From Closterium sp. Naga37s-1 (taxonomy: Eukaryota; Streptophyta; Zygnematophyceae; Desmidiales; Closteriaceae): a stretch of DNA of 64,000 bases. The notes beneath the pieces are model-generated. The model saw nothing but the letters and a program-made list of their open reading frames with translations. It had not been told where the DNA came from and did no database searches. Positions 32,065 to 43,740 of this stretch are shown here, in pieces. The position numbers were made by a program, and so were the translations under genes. The DNA is taken from NCBI GenBank assembly GCA_947471745.1, contig CANJKZ010000724.1:496001-560000 (forward strand), read 5' to 3'. The stretch's first letter is position 1. Each line of letters begins with the position of its first letter.

Positions 32065-33921
32065 TCACTCACACAAAGAAAACTTGTTCAGCAACAGAAC
32101 CTTGGTGTTGCTGTACGAGGGGCAGACATGCACCATGCGCATGATGCTTTCCACTTCCACCACGGCGTATCTGCCATCATCTCGTCTGGGGCAGAGCTGC
32201 TTGCATGTGGTGAGCGGACACTGGTTGACCTCCTCGTAGTACCTCAAGTACACAAATGCCTTCCGAGTACCATCTTTATCATTTGTGGTGAAGATGCACA
32301 GGCATCTAGAATACCACTCTCCTTTGGTAGGTGCCTTGACTGCCACGTCCGAGAATTATTTCTCTCTCGGAGATGCCTTCACAAAGGTCCCTTTGGGTAC
32401 TAAAGCGCATCCGCGGGTCCGTGGAATGGCAAGAGCATTGTGCACATGAATACAAATCGGCAACTCAATGCCACGTCACTTTAACCATTTATGATGGAAG
32501 CTGGCGCATCGTCAACGGTTGCGATTGAGCCCTTCCACAAATAAACAACACTTCAAATCTCACCTGCAGAGCGTCGCCACTTAAGCCAAGTGCTCGAATT
32601 TCTGCGCGCAGGATGACCATCTCCTCACCCAATGCACTATTTTACTCCCCCATAACTACGTCTGGTGGACCACATACCCGCATGGCGCGATACTTCTTGG
32701 TCAGCACTAGTTCCTTAGTGCGAGCTGCCTGCCACCAATACCCAACCCAGGCAGACATACAACAGGATTGTCATCCCTCACGACTCTATTCCAACAAGAC
32801 CCGGCATAACATCGCCTTAAACCCACTATGCCCCACTCTATCCTGGCACACATCTCACGTAGAGCAGAGACATATTGGCGTCCCCCGCCCACATCCGCAG
32901 CCACTTCTCTGTAAATCTCGCGTTGCACATCTTCTTCTACAGTTCTCCGTGGAATGTCCCTCCAGTTTCCCCCCCGCTCTGGTGTCTTCACTATGCCCTT
33001 GTGCGTGCGTTCCCACATCTCAGTGTTGTAGTGGTGCGGCATCCCACGTGTCACGACGTTCTCCAGAAGATGTTTTATCATGTGAACCTTCGGCAGTTCC
33101 CAGTGGGACTTGTGAGTCTTGAAAGCCCTCCGCAGCAACTCCACGAGTCTGTGCGTTACGGGGGAGTCAAATGCAGAAATACTCCACTAATTAGTCAAAT
33201 ATGCGTATTTAAATGCCTCATTTTCTACATGCGATACACTATCAAACAGCCAGAATACACAACAATCAGTAGAGAAACTTTCGTGATAGCGTGTTGTCGG
33301 GCAATTGCTAGAGTGGTATGGGTGTGCGAATCCACACCCAAGAAGGCCTTGTAGAACACGGCATACATACGGAAAGCGCGGACCTGCAGCGCTCGCAGCT
33401 CTTTCGCCTCGTAACTCTTGGTCGCACTCTGATCCGCGATTAGTATTGGCACGATTTGCATCATGCTCCGGTGCTCAACTACTGCGTAGTTTGCGCCGGA
33501 GCTTAAAAACGAGTTTCCTCCAAGTATACGAAAGAGAACGCTCGGTGTGTCTCATTTCACCCCCTTCTTGCACCTGTGATTTAGAGGATTAGCTATCATT
33601 CACGTGATACAATGTTCACGGATGAGTGCTAGATCAAAGTCAAAGCATTATGACTCCACGTCTCACCAACCCTGCTCACCTCTCCAGAACGCGCATTTCC
33701 GCCTTGCCTAGCGTTGTCAGGTATGCATCCATCATGTGGATGAACACCCCAGAGTCCAGGACGTGCAACGTGTCGGCGAGGCACGCCAAATAAACGTTTC
33801 CCCATTCGGTGTCCGCTGAATTCCATCGGTATCCTTTCGTGCGCGCGTAGAGCTCCTTCTCTCGTGCTGATATCTTCTCTGCGGTTTCTTTTCCCACTTC
33901 GTCCGCAGGTTCTTCCGGCAC
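32065..33921 (-). CDS. Plavaka/CACTA-like transposase gene, multi-exon
   Basis: On the minus strand four or more exons can be followed. 33921-33676 has LACLADTLHVLDSGVFIHMM. 33470-33320 has MMQIVPILIADQSATKSYEA and a donor at GGTGTGG. 33144-32707 has LPKVHMIKHLLENVVTRGMP, then HHYNTEMWERTHKGIVK. 32640-32575 ends at donor CTGCAG|GTGAGA. 32346-32065 has RKAFVYLRYYEEVNQCPL, then YAVVEVESIMRMVHVCP, and may end at a GTGAGT donor. The K-x-H then NTE-x2-ER-x-HK pattern and the C-terminal V-x-SI-x3-VH-x-CP stretch are what I know from Plavaka transposases of the CACTA superfamily, with KDZ-type as an alternative. The N-terminus may be lost at 34064, and exon borders are approximate. Confidence 0.5.
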
Positions 33922-34063
33922 GAGGACTTGTACTGCTGCCGCGTGGAGCGTCTCGATTCGTGCTCGATGTTACTTGCCGCTGGTGCCGCCGATGGTGGAG
34001 GTGTCGATCGTCACGGGAAGCTCCAGGAGTCCTTCCGGAGGTGTGACTTCTCCTTCTTCGAAG

Positions 34064-35284
34064 TCAGTATTGACAATCGCTGCTCCCCTTGTCTGTCGCG
34101 ATGGGGATGAGGTGAGGCCCGTACTCCGTCAGTGATTCTTCCTCTTCTGCTTCCAGTGCCTCCTCAGTAACTTCTGGTTCTTCTGCTTCTTCTGCTGCAC
34201 GTCCTTCGGCGACGTTTCCCCATCCGGTTTCGGCTGCAATAGCTTCTCCCAGCTCGGTGTTCTCCATGACCCAGAGTGCTCGCGCCCTTCCTCCAACTTC
34301 TGTGTTTGCTGTTTCCGAAGTAATTTCTTCACCTTCCTCCACTTCTTGTGGTCCTGTGTCCGCAAGATTAGTGGTTGAGGCGACAGGTAGGGCAAGAGCA
34401 TGGAAGGTTCCGTCAAGGCCTGGTCGTTGATAATCGGTTTCTTCTGGGTGGCTCCAAGTTGGCGGTAACGGGTGATCGGGCGGATCAAGAACTATGACGT
34501 GTTGATTGTCGCCAGAAGTCTTGGGTGACTCGAAGTCGAGCATGAACACCCCGTTTTCGCTCTTCGCCTTTCCGAGAAGATTCCCTTCGTATATTAAGTG
34601 AAGCTCGTTCTCTGTTGTGTGCAGCTCGACACCGCACTTCATCAGCTGGTCGAAGGACAAGAGATTGAACTGAAGCTCCGGCACCACCAGGACATCGCTG
34701 ATGTGGATGCATTAACCGGTGTCGTTTGACTCCAGCTGGATCTGCCCGCGGCTTCTCGCGTAGATCGTCTGGTTGTTGGCGACGGTGATTTCGATCTCAT
34801 TGAAGAGTTCCTCACTGTTGAGAATGAAGACATTCGACGACACCATTTGCTGACCGCAACAACTGTCCAGGTACCATTTGTTGATGTCTTTCTTGGCTTG
34901 GGCGAGATTTGCGAGTTTTGGAGTCAAGTCATGATCCATGTCGTGATCATTCTCATAGTCGTAACCTTCGTCGTCGTATGCGATGCGTGCAGGTGGCGAT
35001 TCTTGAATCCAAAGTCGTGCTTGCCAATCGTACTGCATGCGACCGACTGTCAGCTCGTCGTATGTGGGGTCGTTCTCCTCTTCGTCTTCGACGGAACCTT
35101 CTGGTCTTTCTGGAGGTGGGTCTGCGGAGATAACTACTACAACGGGAGCTAGACTACGAGCTAGGCACGGGTGCTCGTGTGATCTCTGCGTTCGTTGGTC
35201 CTTAGTTGTTTTCCTAGTGCACACACTGATTGCTGGTTCACGGGGCAATTTGACAAGAGTTTCACTAAGGAAGGTTGACAACAA
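34064..35284 (-). pseudogene. Copia protease-region fragment
   Basis: Minus strand: INKWYLDSCCGQQMVSSN is a copia aspartic protease region in which the usual DSGA is DSCC. ITVANNQTIYARSRGQIQLE follows, then an in-frame stop near 34712, then DVLVVPELQFNLLSFDQLMK, which is the normal protease-to-GAG-pre-integrase spacing. Downstream the frame is Glu-rich to 34064, where it meets the transposase region. It lies downstream of the RNase H of the neighbouring copia (36475), so it is from a separate insertion or a rearrangement. No LTRs found. Confidence 0.7.
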
Positions 35285-35289
35285 TGGTA

Positions 35290-36474
35290 CAAAGAAGTTG
35301 GCATGGCAAGACTACATCAGAGCTAGCATTCAGGTCGGTCGACTGCCAGCGCAACTTGGTCGACCGCGCTCCAGCAGTGCAAAGTCGACGGCGTGCCAAC
35401 GCAGCAGGTCGACGGCGTGCCAGCGTTGCTTCCGCAGTACAACATCACACCAGCTTCGCAGGTGCTTGCAGATGATTGGCGTGCTGAGCCTCGTCACCTG
35501 CACAGTGCACACACCAAGTCAACCTGGCGCTGACGACTGCATCTGATCAGCCACGTCGACCTCGGGATACCACCACCGAGGTCGGACTCGCCAACTTCGC
35601 CTGGGAGACCGTCGCACTCCTCCACAGAACCTCGTCACCCAGGTAACATGGTCGACCAGGCAACCACGTCGACCAGCTGCACCTGTATGTGCCCGTCGAC
35701 CTCCCAAGTCAACGACGACCTTCAGTCGACCTCACCAGGTCGACCATACCCCTGGTCGACCAGCTCCGGGTCGACGTCACTCCTGGCAGCAGTGCGGGAG
35801 GCACGACCAGCTCCACGTCGACCAGCACCGTTATCAGCCGACCACCCAAGTCGGCTACCCGAAGTCGGCGTCACCAAGTTGACGCCCTGCTACTCGACGC
35901 CCAGCTGCTCGGCGTCCTTAGTTGTGGTCGACGTCGGCCCCTCCTCCGTCGACCACCAGGTCGACATCACGCCTGGTCGACCTACCACCAAGTCGACCAG
36001 CAGGCCTGTCAGCCGACCACCCAAGTCGGCTGCCCAAAGTTGGCGTCACCAAGTCGACGCCCTCCGCAGGTCGACTTCCCAGGTCGACCTCCCTGAATTC
36101 GGCGCCACCCTGAAGTCGGCGCCCGTGCAGTGGCTCCCGTGCAGGTCGACCTCCTCGTCAACCAGCTCGCCCACTGCTGCAAGTCGGTTGCTCCGCTCAC
36201 ACCCGACCACGAAGTCGGCTCCGCCCAAGCGTGGACGGGGCCAAACCCAACTCCCGTTGACACTCCCCTGCCGCGTTCACGCTTGGGCCCCCAGCCCACA
36301 CGGCAATACTCCTCGGAGAATAGCTCATCGACGTGCACCCAACACACAGCATGTCGTCCACCGCACTAGCCATGCAATAGGGCATAGCACCTACTGCTGC
36401 ACGTCGTCGTCGCCGTCGCCCACGTCGGCCAAGCGCACCTGGCCGATGGCAACGGAGCACCGGTTGAAGGCCAG
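35290..36474. repeat. GTCGAC-rich degenerate repeat tract
   Basis: About 1 kb dense in GTCGAC and AAGTCGG. A segment of about 50 bp (CCGACCACCCAAGTCGGCTA, then a GGCGTCACCAAG stretch) occurs at about 35838 and again near 36012. Open frames on both strands follow from the motif. It follows the RNase H stop of the minus-strand copia and may be its 3' noncoding part or a local satellite. Confidence 0.55.
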
Positions 36475-39010
36475 TTAGTGCAGCGCCTTCGTCAGGAAGT
36501 CGGCCGGCTGCTCGGTGGTCGGGGTGTACCTCAGCGAGAACTTCCAGCGCCTCACCATGTGCTGCAGCCAGGCCTGTCGCCGCTCCATGTGCTTGAGGTT
36601 TCCCGTCAACCCAATGCCCTCGGCGACTGTGATGGCCGACTTGTTGTCCACCCAAAGGACAGTCGGCTTCCCGGCATCCTGCTGCCGGAACTCTGCCAGG
36701 AGAAAGCAAAGACGACGTCCCTCCTTGCCGGCTTCCGTGGCCGCCACGTACTCCGACTCGGTCGACGACAACGTCGCGCACTTGATGCGCTGCCTCGACC
36801 AGGAGACTGCGGCCCCTTTGTAGATGAACACATAGCCGCCCGTGCTCGTCCGGCTCTGCTTGTCACCGGCGTCGTCGGCGTCCACATAGCCGACCAGCTC
36901 CAGCGACTCAGGTCCACCGCCGAACTCCGGGGCGGTGTCACGCGTGTTGGCGAGGTAGGCAAGGCAGTGGTCGACCTCGCGCCAGTGCTGGTCGCTCCTC
37001 ACCGTGAGGCCGCTCCCCAGCTTGCTGTAGGCGAAGGCGATGTCCGGCCTCATCGTCGTCGCCGCGAACTGCAGCGAGCCGACCTTTTGCCGGTACTCCT
37101 CCTCCTGTCGCTCCTGTGCCCCCTCGTCGTCGAAGGTGAGCTCGGCGTAGGCGTCGACCGAGACCGGCGTCTTCGGAGTGCGTCCGGTCTGCTCCTTGTC
37201 GATGAAGCGCCTACGCAGCTTGTCGGCGTAGCCCTGCTGGTGCAGCCACAGCTTCCCCGCCGACCTGTCTCGGACGATCTCCAGCCCGAGGTTCTTCTGC
37301 ACCGGCGAGATCTCACGCAACTCGAAGGCGGACTCCAGCAGCTCCTTCAGCTCCTTCAGCATCTCGGTGCTGCTGCTAGCAGCGAGCAGGTTGTTGACAT
37401 AGACCAGCACACAGCAGGCCACTCCATCGTCGCCAACCTTAAAGTACAGAGCCTCGTCGACCTGGCTCTTCTTCCACCCGGCGCCGACCAGGACATCGTT
37501 GAGCGCCAAGTACCACAGCAGCGGCAACTGCTTCAGCCCGTACAGGCTCTTCAACAGCTTGCACACCCGGCCAGTTCCATCGTTGAAGTAGTTCGGCTAG
37601 GACATGTAGAGCACCCAGTCGAGCTTGCTCTGCAGGAAGGCATTCTTCATGTCGAGCTGCATCAGGTTGAGGTTGAGGACGGCGACGATGCTGAGGAAGA
37701 TCCTCAGCGTGACGTAGCTGCCCACCGGCGCAAACGTCTCGTCGTAGTCGGCTCAATACACCTGGGTGAAGCCCTTCACGACCAGCCTCGCCTTCTCGCG
37801 CTCGACGGTGTTGTCGACGTGGTACTTCGTCGTCAACACCCACCGGTTCTTCATGATGTTCACTCCCGGCGGGCGTTCGACCAGCTCCCAAGTGCCCATG
37901 TTGATGAGGCTGCGGATCTCCTCCTCCATGGCGGCCTTCACCGCCGGGCCCTTCCAGCTCGCCAACGCCTCTTTCACCGTCATCGTCGAGATGTCCCAAC
38001 GATGTTCGGGGTCAGCATGCATGTCAGAGTTGAGCTCCGGAAACTCCTCATCCTCCTCGGCGTCGTCATACGCCAGGTCGTCGTCGTCCACGTCGTACAC
38101 CGTGGTGAATGCAGCGGGGACGAAGAAGTCGGGCGGCCTCCAAAGTCGGCCTGACTTCCGGGGTTCAGACCGAACCTCCACCACGTCGCTCTTGGTGGAC
38201 TCCTCGGCGTCCCCTCCTTCGTCACCGTCTTCGCTGCCCTCGTCGTCCTGCTGCACCTCAGTCGACTTCCTGGCCGACGTCTCTCCTGTGGTCGGCTCCT
38301 CTACCGACTGCCTGGTTGCCGACTGCTCCGTGGTCGGTTTCGTCGCTGCCTGCTCCCCCGTCGGCTGCTGCCCTGCTGTATGCTTCGCCGACTTCACCCA
38401 AGTCGGCTGCTTCTCCTCGACCTGCTCCTCCCCTGTCAACGTCGACTTCACTCCCACGTTGACTTGCCGCTCGTCACGTCGGCCACTGGCGATGCCCTTG
38501 GCCGGCGCCAAAGGCGACGTCCCACGACTCCCCTCATCGCCGGAGGCCGACACAGAAGTCAGCCCGCGCAGGTCGGCCACGAGGGGAGGGGCAGGGGTCG
38601 GAGAGGGAGGGGAAGAGGAAGGAGGACGGACGACCTCGGCGGCCTCGTCAGCAAGCTCACCGACCTCGGCGAGTAGAGGCAGCGTCGCCGTCAAGGTGTC
38701 GGTCGGCGGGGTGGTCGTCGTCCGTCCTAACACCGGCCCGTGATCCGACTTCCACACCTCCAGCGACATATCCTCGTAGAAGACCACGTCCGACGTGGTG
38801 ACCACCCGGTTGGCGTCGATGTCGAGGAGCTCCCAGCCCTTGCTCTCTGCCGACACGCCGAGGTGAAGGCCCCACCTGGCCTTCGGCTTCAGCTTTCCGC
38901 CACGCTGCTGCTCGGGGACCAGGAACTGTGCCATGTAGCCCCACACCCGCGCCAGCGACAAGTCGGGCTTCGTCCTGGTGAGGAGCTGCTACGGCGTCGT
39001 CCACGGCGAC
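36475..39010 (-). pseudogene. Degenerate copia I: integrase end, RT and RNase H
   Basis: Minus strand from 39010: WGYMAQFLVPEQQRGGKLKP and GLHLGVSAESKGWELLDIDA (integrase C-terminal part), then an acidic/Thr-rich linker and FFVPAAF. RT starts with WELVERPPGVNIMKNRWVLT, and stops fall near 37754 and 37599. LVYVNNLLAAS replaces catalytic YVDD, so both Asp are lost. RNase H has GYVDADDAGD and LSSTESEYVAATEAGKEG and ends QPADFLTKALH with a stop at 36475. It differs clearly from the A/B/F family and from C. Its upstream half is cut off near 39010. Confidence 0.85.
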
Positions 39011-39430
39011 AGTGTCGTTCAAGGAAACGGCAAATGTTCATGTGAGGATTCAGCAATGGAATTGTCTTGTGTTACAAGAGAAGAAAAAAGGCAACATCCT
39101 AAGAAATTATACAACCGTTTTCTATTACAGCGTGGCAAAAATCAAGACCTTGTTCTACAACTACTTTTATGCCTGCCTTTGTGTGTGCGTAGGATTTTAT
39201 ATAAATGTGTGCCTGTAATTGCTCATGTATACAACAACTATCTTGTAATTCGACTTTCAAGTTCACTTTCTACTACTACGTATTGACGAGAGTAGAATCG
39301 CTACCGTGGTGCTGCCGAAACTCTGCTCGACCAGTTTACTCATTCCACAGGTTGAGCAAGGCATAACTACTCATTTGCAATTTCTCTATGCCCTTGGCTA
39401 GGAGGTGACAAGCTGTCACGCTCGAAGGGC
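39011..39430. other. AT-rich segment, no supported feature
   Basis: No motif, repeat partner or coding signal that I can support. It separates truncated copia I from truncated copia F. Confidence 0.5.
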
Positions 39431-39435
39431 TGCAA

Positions 39436-41469
39436 GTGATGTTAATTGTTGCCAAGTCCAAGAAATGGCAAGGGGCTGGGAGAGGAGCATCAAAAGACGA
39501 TAACCCCCCTAATCAGCAAGGCGGCAGAGGAGCAGGGCGTGGTGGAGGCCGAGGTGGCAGAGGTGGCAGAGGTGGCAGAGGTGGTGGAAGGGGACCTGGG
39601 AGAATGGAAGGCAAGTGTTGGTACTCTGAGAAAGTGGGTCACCCGTGGTTTAAATGCAGGACCAAACCCACTTGGTGGACCCCCTCCAACAGGACTCAAG
39701 ATGGGAGCGGCGCCGGAGCGGTTGCCGATGATGAGCTCCCCGACTGGGTGGAGCTGCTTGGGCAGAGGGTAGATATATTTGCTCTTGACTATGATGCTAT
39801 TCTCACTGCCATGTATGCATTGCCTACTAGTGCTGACCGTGCATGTTACCTGTGCGTACCGCCTGACCCAGGTATAGAGCCTGCTGCTCTTGGTGCTGGT
39901 GAGGCTGCTGCTCTAGGTGCTCGTGCGTCTCCTGCTCTAGGTGCTGGTGAGGCTGCTGCTCTAGGTGCTAGTGCGTCTCCTGCTCTGGGTGCTGGTGAGG
40001 CTGCTTCTCCAGGTGCTGGTGAGTCTGCTCTCTCTGGTACTGCGCCTGCTGAGGCCTTGTACACCTTCACACTTGACTCAGGTGCTTCCCGCTCCTTCTT
40101 TCGCGACAGCACCACCCTCACGCCGCTCAGCCGGCCGGTTCCAGTCTCCCTGGCAGACCCCTCTGGGGGTCTAGTCCTTGCGCACTCCTCCACGGTTCTG
40201 CCGTGTCCAGCGGTCCCGTCTGGCTCTCTGTCAGGTCTTCACCTCCCCTCGTTCTCTACGAACTTGGTGAATGGTGCTGACCTCCAGGATCAGTGGGTTG
40301 ACCAGTTCACTCCTGGAGGACACCGCGTGACCCACTGTACGTGCTCCCGGACGGGCCGGCACCTGGCCACGTTTACCCGTGTGCCTGGCTCGCGTCTGTA
40401 CACACTGAGTACTGTGTCCTCTCAGGTCGATGCGTCTGCGTTTGCGTCAGGTCAGCTAGCGCCCCCCTGCTCGTGTCGCGCTTTGTCGCACCAGACCCTC
40501 CTTTGGCACCACCGCCTTGGTCACCCCTCGGTGCAGCGCCTTCGTAGCATGCACCGCCGTGTCCTTGTCTCTGGTCTTCCCAGGGTTCTCCCTCCCCTCC
40601 CACCCTCGCCTGCTCCTCCCTGTCTTCCCTGTGTCGAGGGGCGGCAGCGCGCTGCTGCTCACTCCTTCTCGTTCCCTCCCACAGAGGCTCCCCTGCAGAC
40701 TCTCCACCTGGACGTGTGGGGCCCAGCCCGCGTCCGTGGACAGGGCCACGAGCGGTACTTCCTGCTGGTCGTCGACGACTACACGCGTTACACCACGGTC
40801 TTCCCCTTGCAGCGCAAGGGGGATGTCCCTGCTGTTTTGATCCTCTGGATCCGCGCTGTTCGTCTCCAGCTCCGCGAGCGGTTCCAGTCGGACTTTCCTG
40901 TCCTGCGTCTGCACTCTGACAGAGGTGGTTAGTTCTCCTCAGACCTCTTGGCAGCCTACTGTGCGGAGCACGGCATCCGCCAGACGTTCACGCTTCCGGC
41001 CTCTCCGCAACAGAATGGGGTTGCTGAGCGCCGCATTGGCTTAGTCATGGAGGTCGCTCGTACCTCCATGATCCATGCGGCTGCCCCCCATTTTCTGTGG
41101 CCGTTTGCGGTCCGGTACGCCGCGCATCAGCTCAACCTCTGGCCCCGTGTCTCCTTGCCGGAGACCTCGCCCACACTGCTGTGGATGGGGAAGGTTGGTG
41201 ATGCGTCGTGTTTCCGGGTCTGGGGTGCTCGTGCCTTTGTTCGCGATACCACCGCGGACAAGCTCTCCGCCCGCGCTGTTCCCTGTGTCTTCCTTGGCTT
41301 TGTCCCTGACGCGCCTGGTTGGCAGTTTTACCACCCCACCTCGCGCCGTGTCTTCCCCTCTCAGGACGTCACGTTCGACGAGTTGGTTCCCTTTTACCGT
41401 CTCTTCCCCTACCGCACTGCCCCTCTCCCCCCCCGCCGCTCTTCCTCGCTCCAGGTGCTCCCCAGGTAG
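39436..41469 (+). pseudogene. Gag tail, protease and integrase of copia F
   Basis: Begins in a Gly/Arg-rich basic stretch, then CWYSEKVGHPWFKC, a CCHC-like knuckle whose second Cys is Ser. WVELLGQRVDIFALDYDAIL and Ala/Gly repeats precede the protease FTLDSGASRSFFRD. The integrase follows with LWHHRLGHPSVQRLRSMH, CLPCVEGRQRAAAHS, LHLDVWGPARVRG and LHSDRGG. There a TAG replaces the Glu codon of GGEF at about 40930. The frame then resumes with CAEHGIRQTFTLPASPQQ, NGVAERRIGL and CVFLGFVPDAPGW. Apart from the stop, the DDE residues are present. Confidence 0.87.
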
Positions 41470-43740
41470 ACCCCCTCCCCGCTCCCGGTCCTGCTCCTTC
41501 AGGTGTGTCTCAGGTAGACCCTCCTCCCTTGACTGCGCCGGTTGAGGTCACTGGTGACTCAGGTCCTGCTGAGGGTGGTCCTGCTCGGGGTGCTGCTTCT
41601 GGGGGTGCTGAGCCTGGGGGTGCGGAGCCTGGGGGTGCTGAGCCTGGGGGTGCGGAGCCTGGAGGTGCGGAGCCTGGGGTTGCGGAGACTGGAGGTGCTG
41701 AGCCTGGGCGTGAGGAGTCTGGGGGTGCTGAGCCTGGGGGTACTGAGTCTGGGGGTGCTGCACCTGGGGGCGCTGAGGCGTCTGGTGAGCTGTCTCCCTG
41801 GAGCGGCCGTCTTCGTAGTCGCTCCGCTGGTGCCTCGCCGCTGCACTCTCGTAGTCGATTCCCTCTCTCCCCACAGCAGCTGCACGACTGGTACGGTCGC
41901 CGTCAGGGTCGCGCTGCTGGAGCTAGGGGCCTTGCTGCGGGAGGCGCTGGAGCTGGTGACTCTGCTACTGGAGTTGTTTCTGTTGGAGGTTCTGGAGCTG
42001 CTGAGGGTGCTGGAGCTGGAGGTTCTGGAGCTGCTGGTGGTGCTGGAGCTGGAGGTTCTGGAGCTGCTGCGGGTGCTGGCGCTGGAGGTTCTGGAGCTGC
42101 TGCGGGTGCTGGCGCTGAGGGTTCTGAGTCTGCTGTTGCGCGGTCTCCTTGGAGTAGCCGCCTTCGTCCTCATGTGCCTCTCACCTCACAGCACCTGCAC
42201 GACTGGTACGGTCGCCGTCAGGGTCGCGCTTCTGGAGCTCGGGGCTCTGCCGCTGGAGGTACTTCTGCTGACGTCACTGGAGCTGGGAGTGGTGCTGGTC
42301 CCGGAGGTGCTCGTACTGGAGGTACTGGAGCTGCTGGGGCTGGAGGTGCTGAGCCTGAGGGTGCTACTGCTGGAGACCCTGGGTCTGGGGGTGCTACTGC
42401 TGGAGACACTGAGGCTGGAGACCCTGGGACTGGAGGTGCCGGTTCTAGGGGTGCTGCTGCTGGTGGAGCTGGTCCTGGAGGAGCTGGCGCTGCGGGTTCT
42501 GGAGCTGCTGGAGCTGCTGGGGGTGCTGGAGCTGCTGGTGCTGGTGGCACTGCACAGCCGCGCCTGTTCTTTGCTCCACCATCTCCGTTGTCTCAGCCAC
42601 CGTCTGACTCTGTGCTTCGCCAGGTTCTTAGTCTCCCTTCGTCTACTGGTCTTCCGTTACAGCCTGGCTCACCGCTGCCTGCTCCTTCTTCTTACACTGA
42701 GCAGACAGGAGGTCTTACTGAGCGTCGTGAGCCTGCGCCGCGTCCTGTCTCGCCTGTCCGTTCTGGTCGTTCTGGTCGTCGTGTTCCTCGTTCGCGTCAG
42801 CCGGCTGTCACCGGCACCCACCTCGTAGTTCGTCGTCCTTCCACTCCTCCGCAGCGTGTTCCCCTGCCGTCCCCTCCTCCGTCTTCTCTGCCTACCGTTC
42901 CTGAGCCTGAGTCTGACCGCATCCGTGCTGCTCACCCTACTGTCACGCGTCTGCTAGCCACAGTTGTCACTGACCCGTCGTTTGAGTCTGCTGCTGCATC
43001 TGCCTTTGTTGCTGAGCTTGTTGACTTTGCTGCTGCCTGTCGTCTAGACTACGCCGCTAGTCTTGTTGCTGAGTCTGAGTCTGTCTGTCCTCCGTCCGTC
43101 GGGGGTGAGTGTGCTCTTGGCACGGACGTCCTTGAGGACAGGCAGGAGGACCTTGAGTGTCTTGCAGCCGCTGCGCCTCATCTCGTGTCCATGCTGCTTG
43201 CCCCTGAGGGAGACCCGGATGCACCAGACATCCCGACCCCGCGCTCTTACGCTGAGGCGATCGCGGGTGAGTACTCCTCTCAGTGGCAGACAGCCATGGA
43301 CGCAGAGATGGCATCCTGGAAGTCCACAGGCACTTACGTTGACGAGGTTCCCCCTCCTGGGGCGAACATCGTCAGTGGCATGTGGATTTTCAGGGTGAAG
43401 CGGCCGCCAGGTTCTCCGCCTGTCTTCAAGGCTCGTTACGTTGCTCGAGGTTTCAGTCAGCGAGAGGGAGTAGACTTCTTCCAGACCTTCTCCCCTACCC
43501 CGATGATGACCACTCTTCGGGTGCTGCTGCACGTTGCCGCTCAGCGTGACTACGAGCTTCACTCTCTTGACTTCAGCACAGCTTTCTTACAGGGCAGCCT
43601 GCACGAGGAGATCTGGCTGCGCCGCCCTCCTGGCTTCACTGGGTCGTTCCCTCCTGGTACCCAGTGGAGCCTCCGGCGGCCGGTCTACGGTCTTCGCCAG
43701 GCGCCACGTGAGTGGCACGACACACTGAGGACTACACTTG
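41470..43740 (+). pseudogene. Spacer, pre-RT segment and RT start of copia F
   Basis: An open frame from the integrase end through the hypervariable spacer (GGAEPGGAEPG units, then GAGAGGSGAAGGAG units, with two copies of a YGRRQGRA block). The pre-RT segment follows (VTDPSFESAAASAFVAELVD, DYAASLVAESES, DVLEDRQEDLECL). The first half of RT has DFSTAFLQGSLHEEIW and PVYGLRQAPREWHDTLRTTL. The RT is then cut: LRTTLA is joined to sequence that lies about 300 bp further on in B, which removes the YVDD catalytic motif. Confidence 0.87.

Noticed and set aside
31410-33144. ULP1-type protease gene accompanying the DNA transposon
   Set aside because: I could not find the His-Asp-Cys pattern of C48 peptidases in the minus-strand frames.
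34064-39010. One single copia element
   Set aside because: On the minus strand the protease fragment lies downstream of the RNase H stop, so the order does not fit one element.
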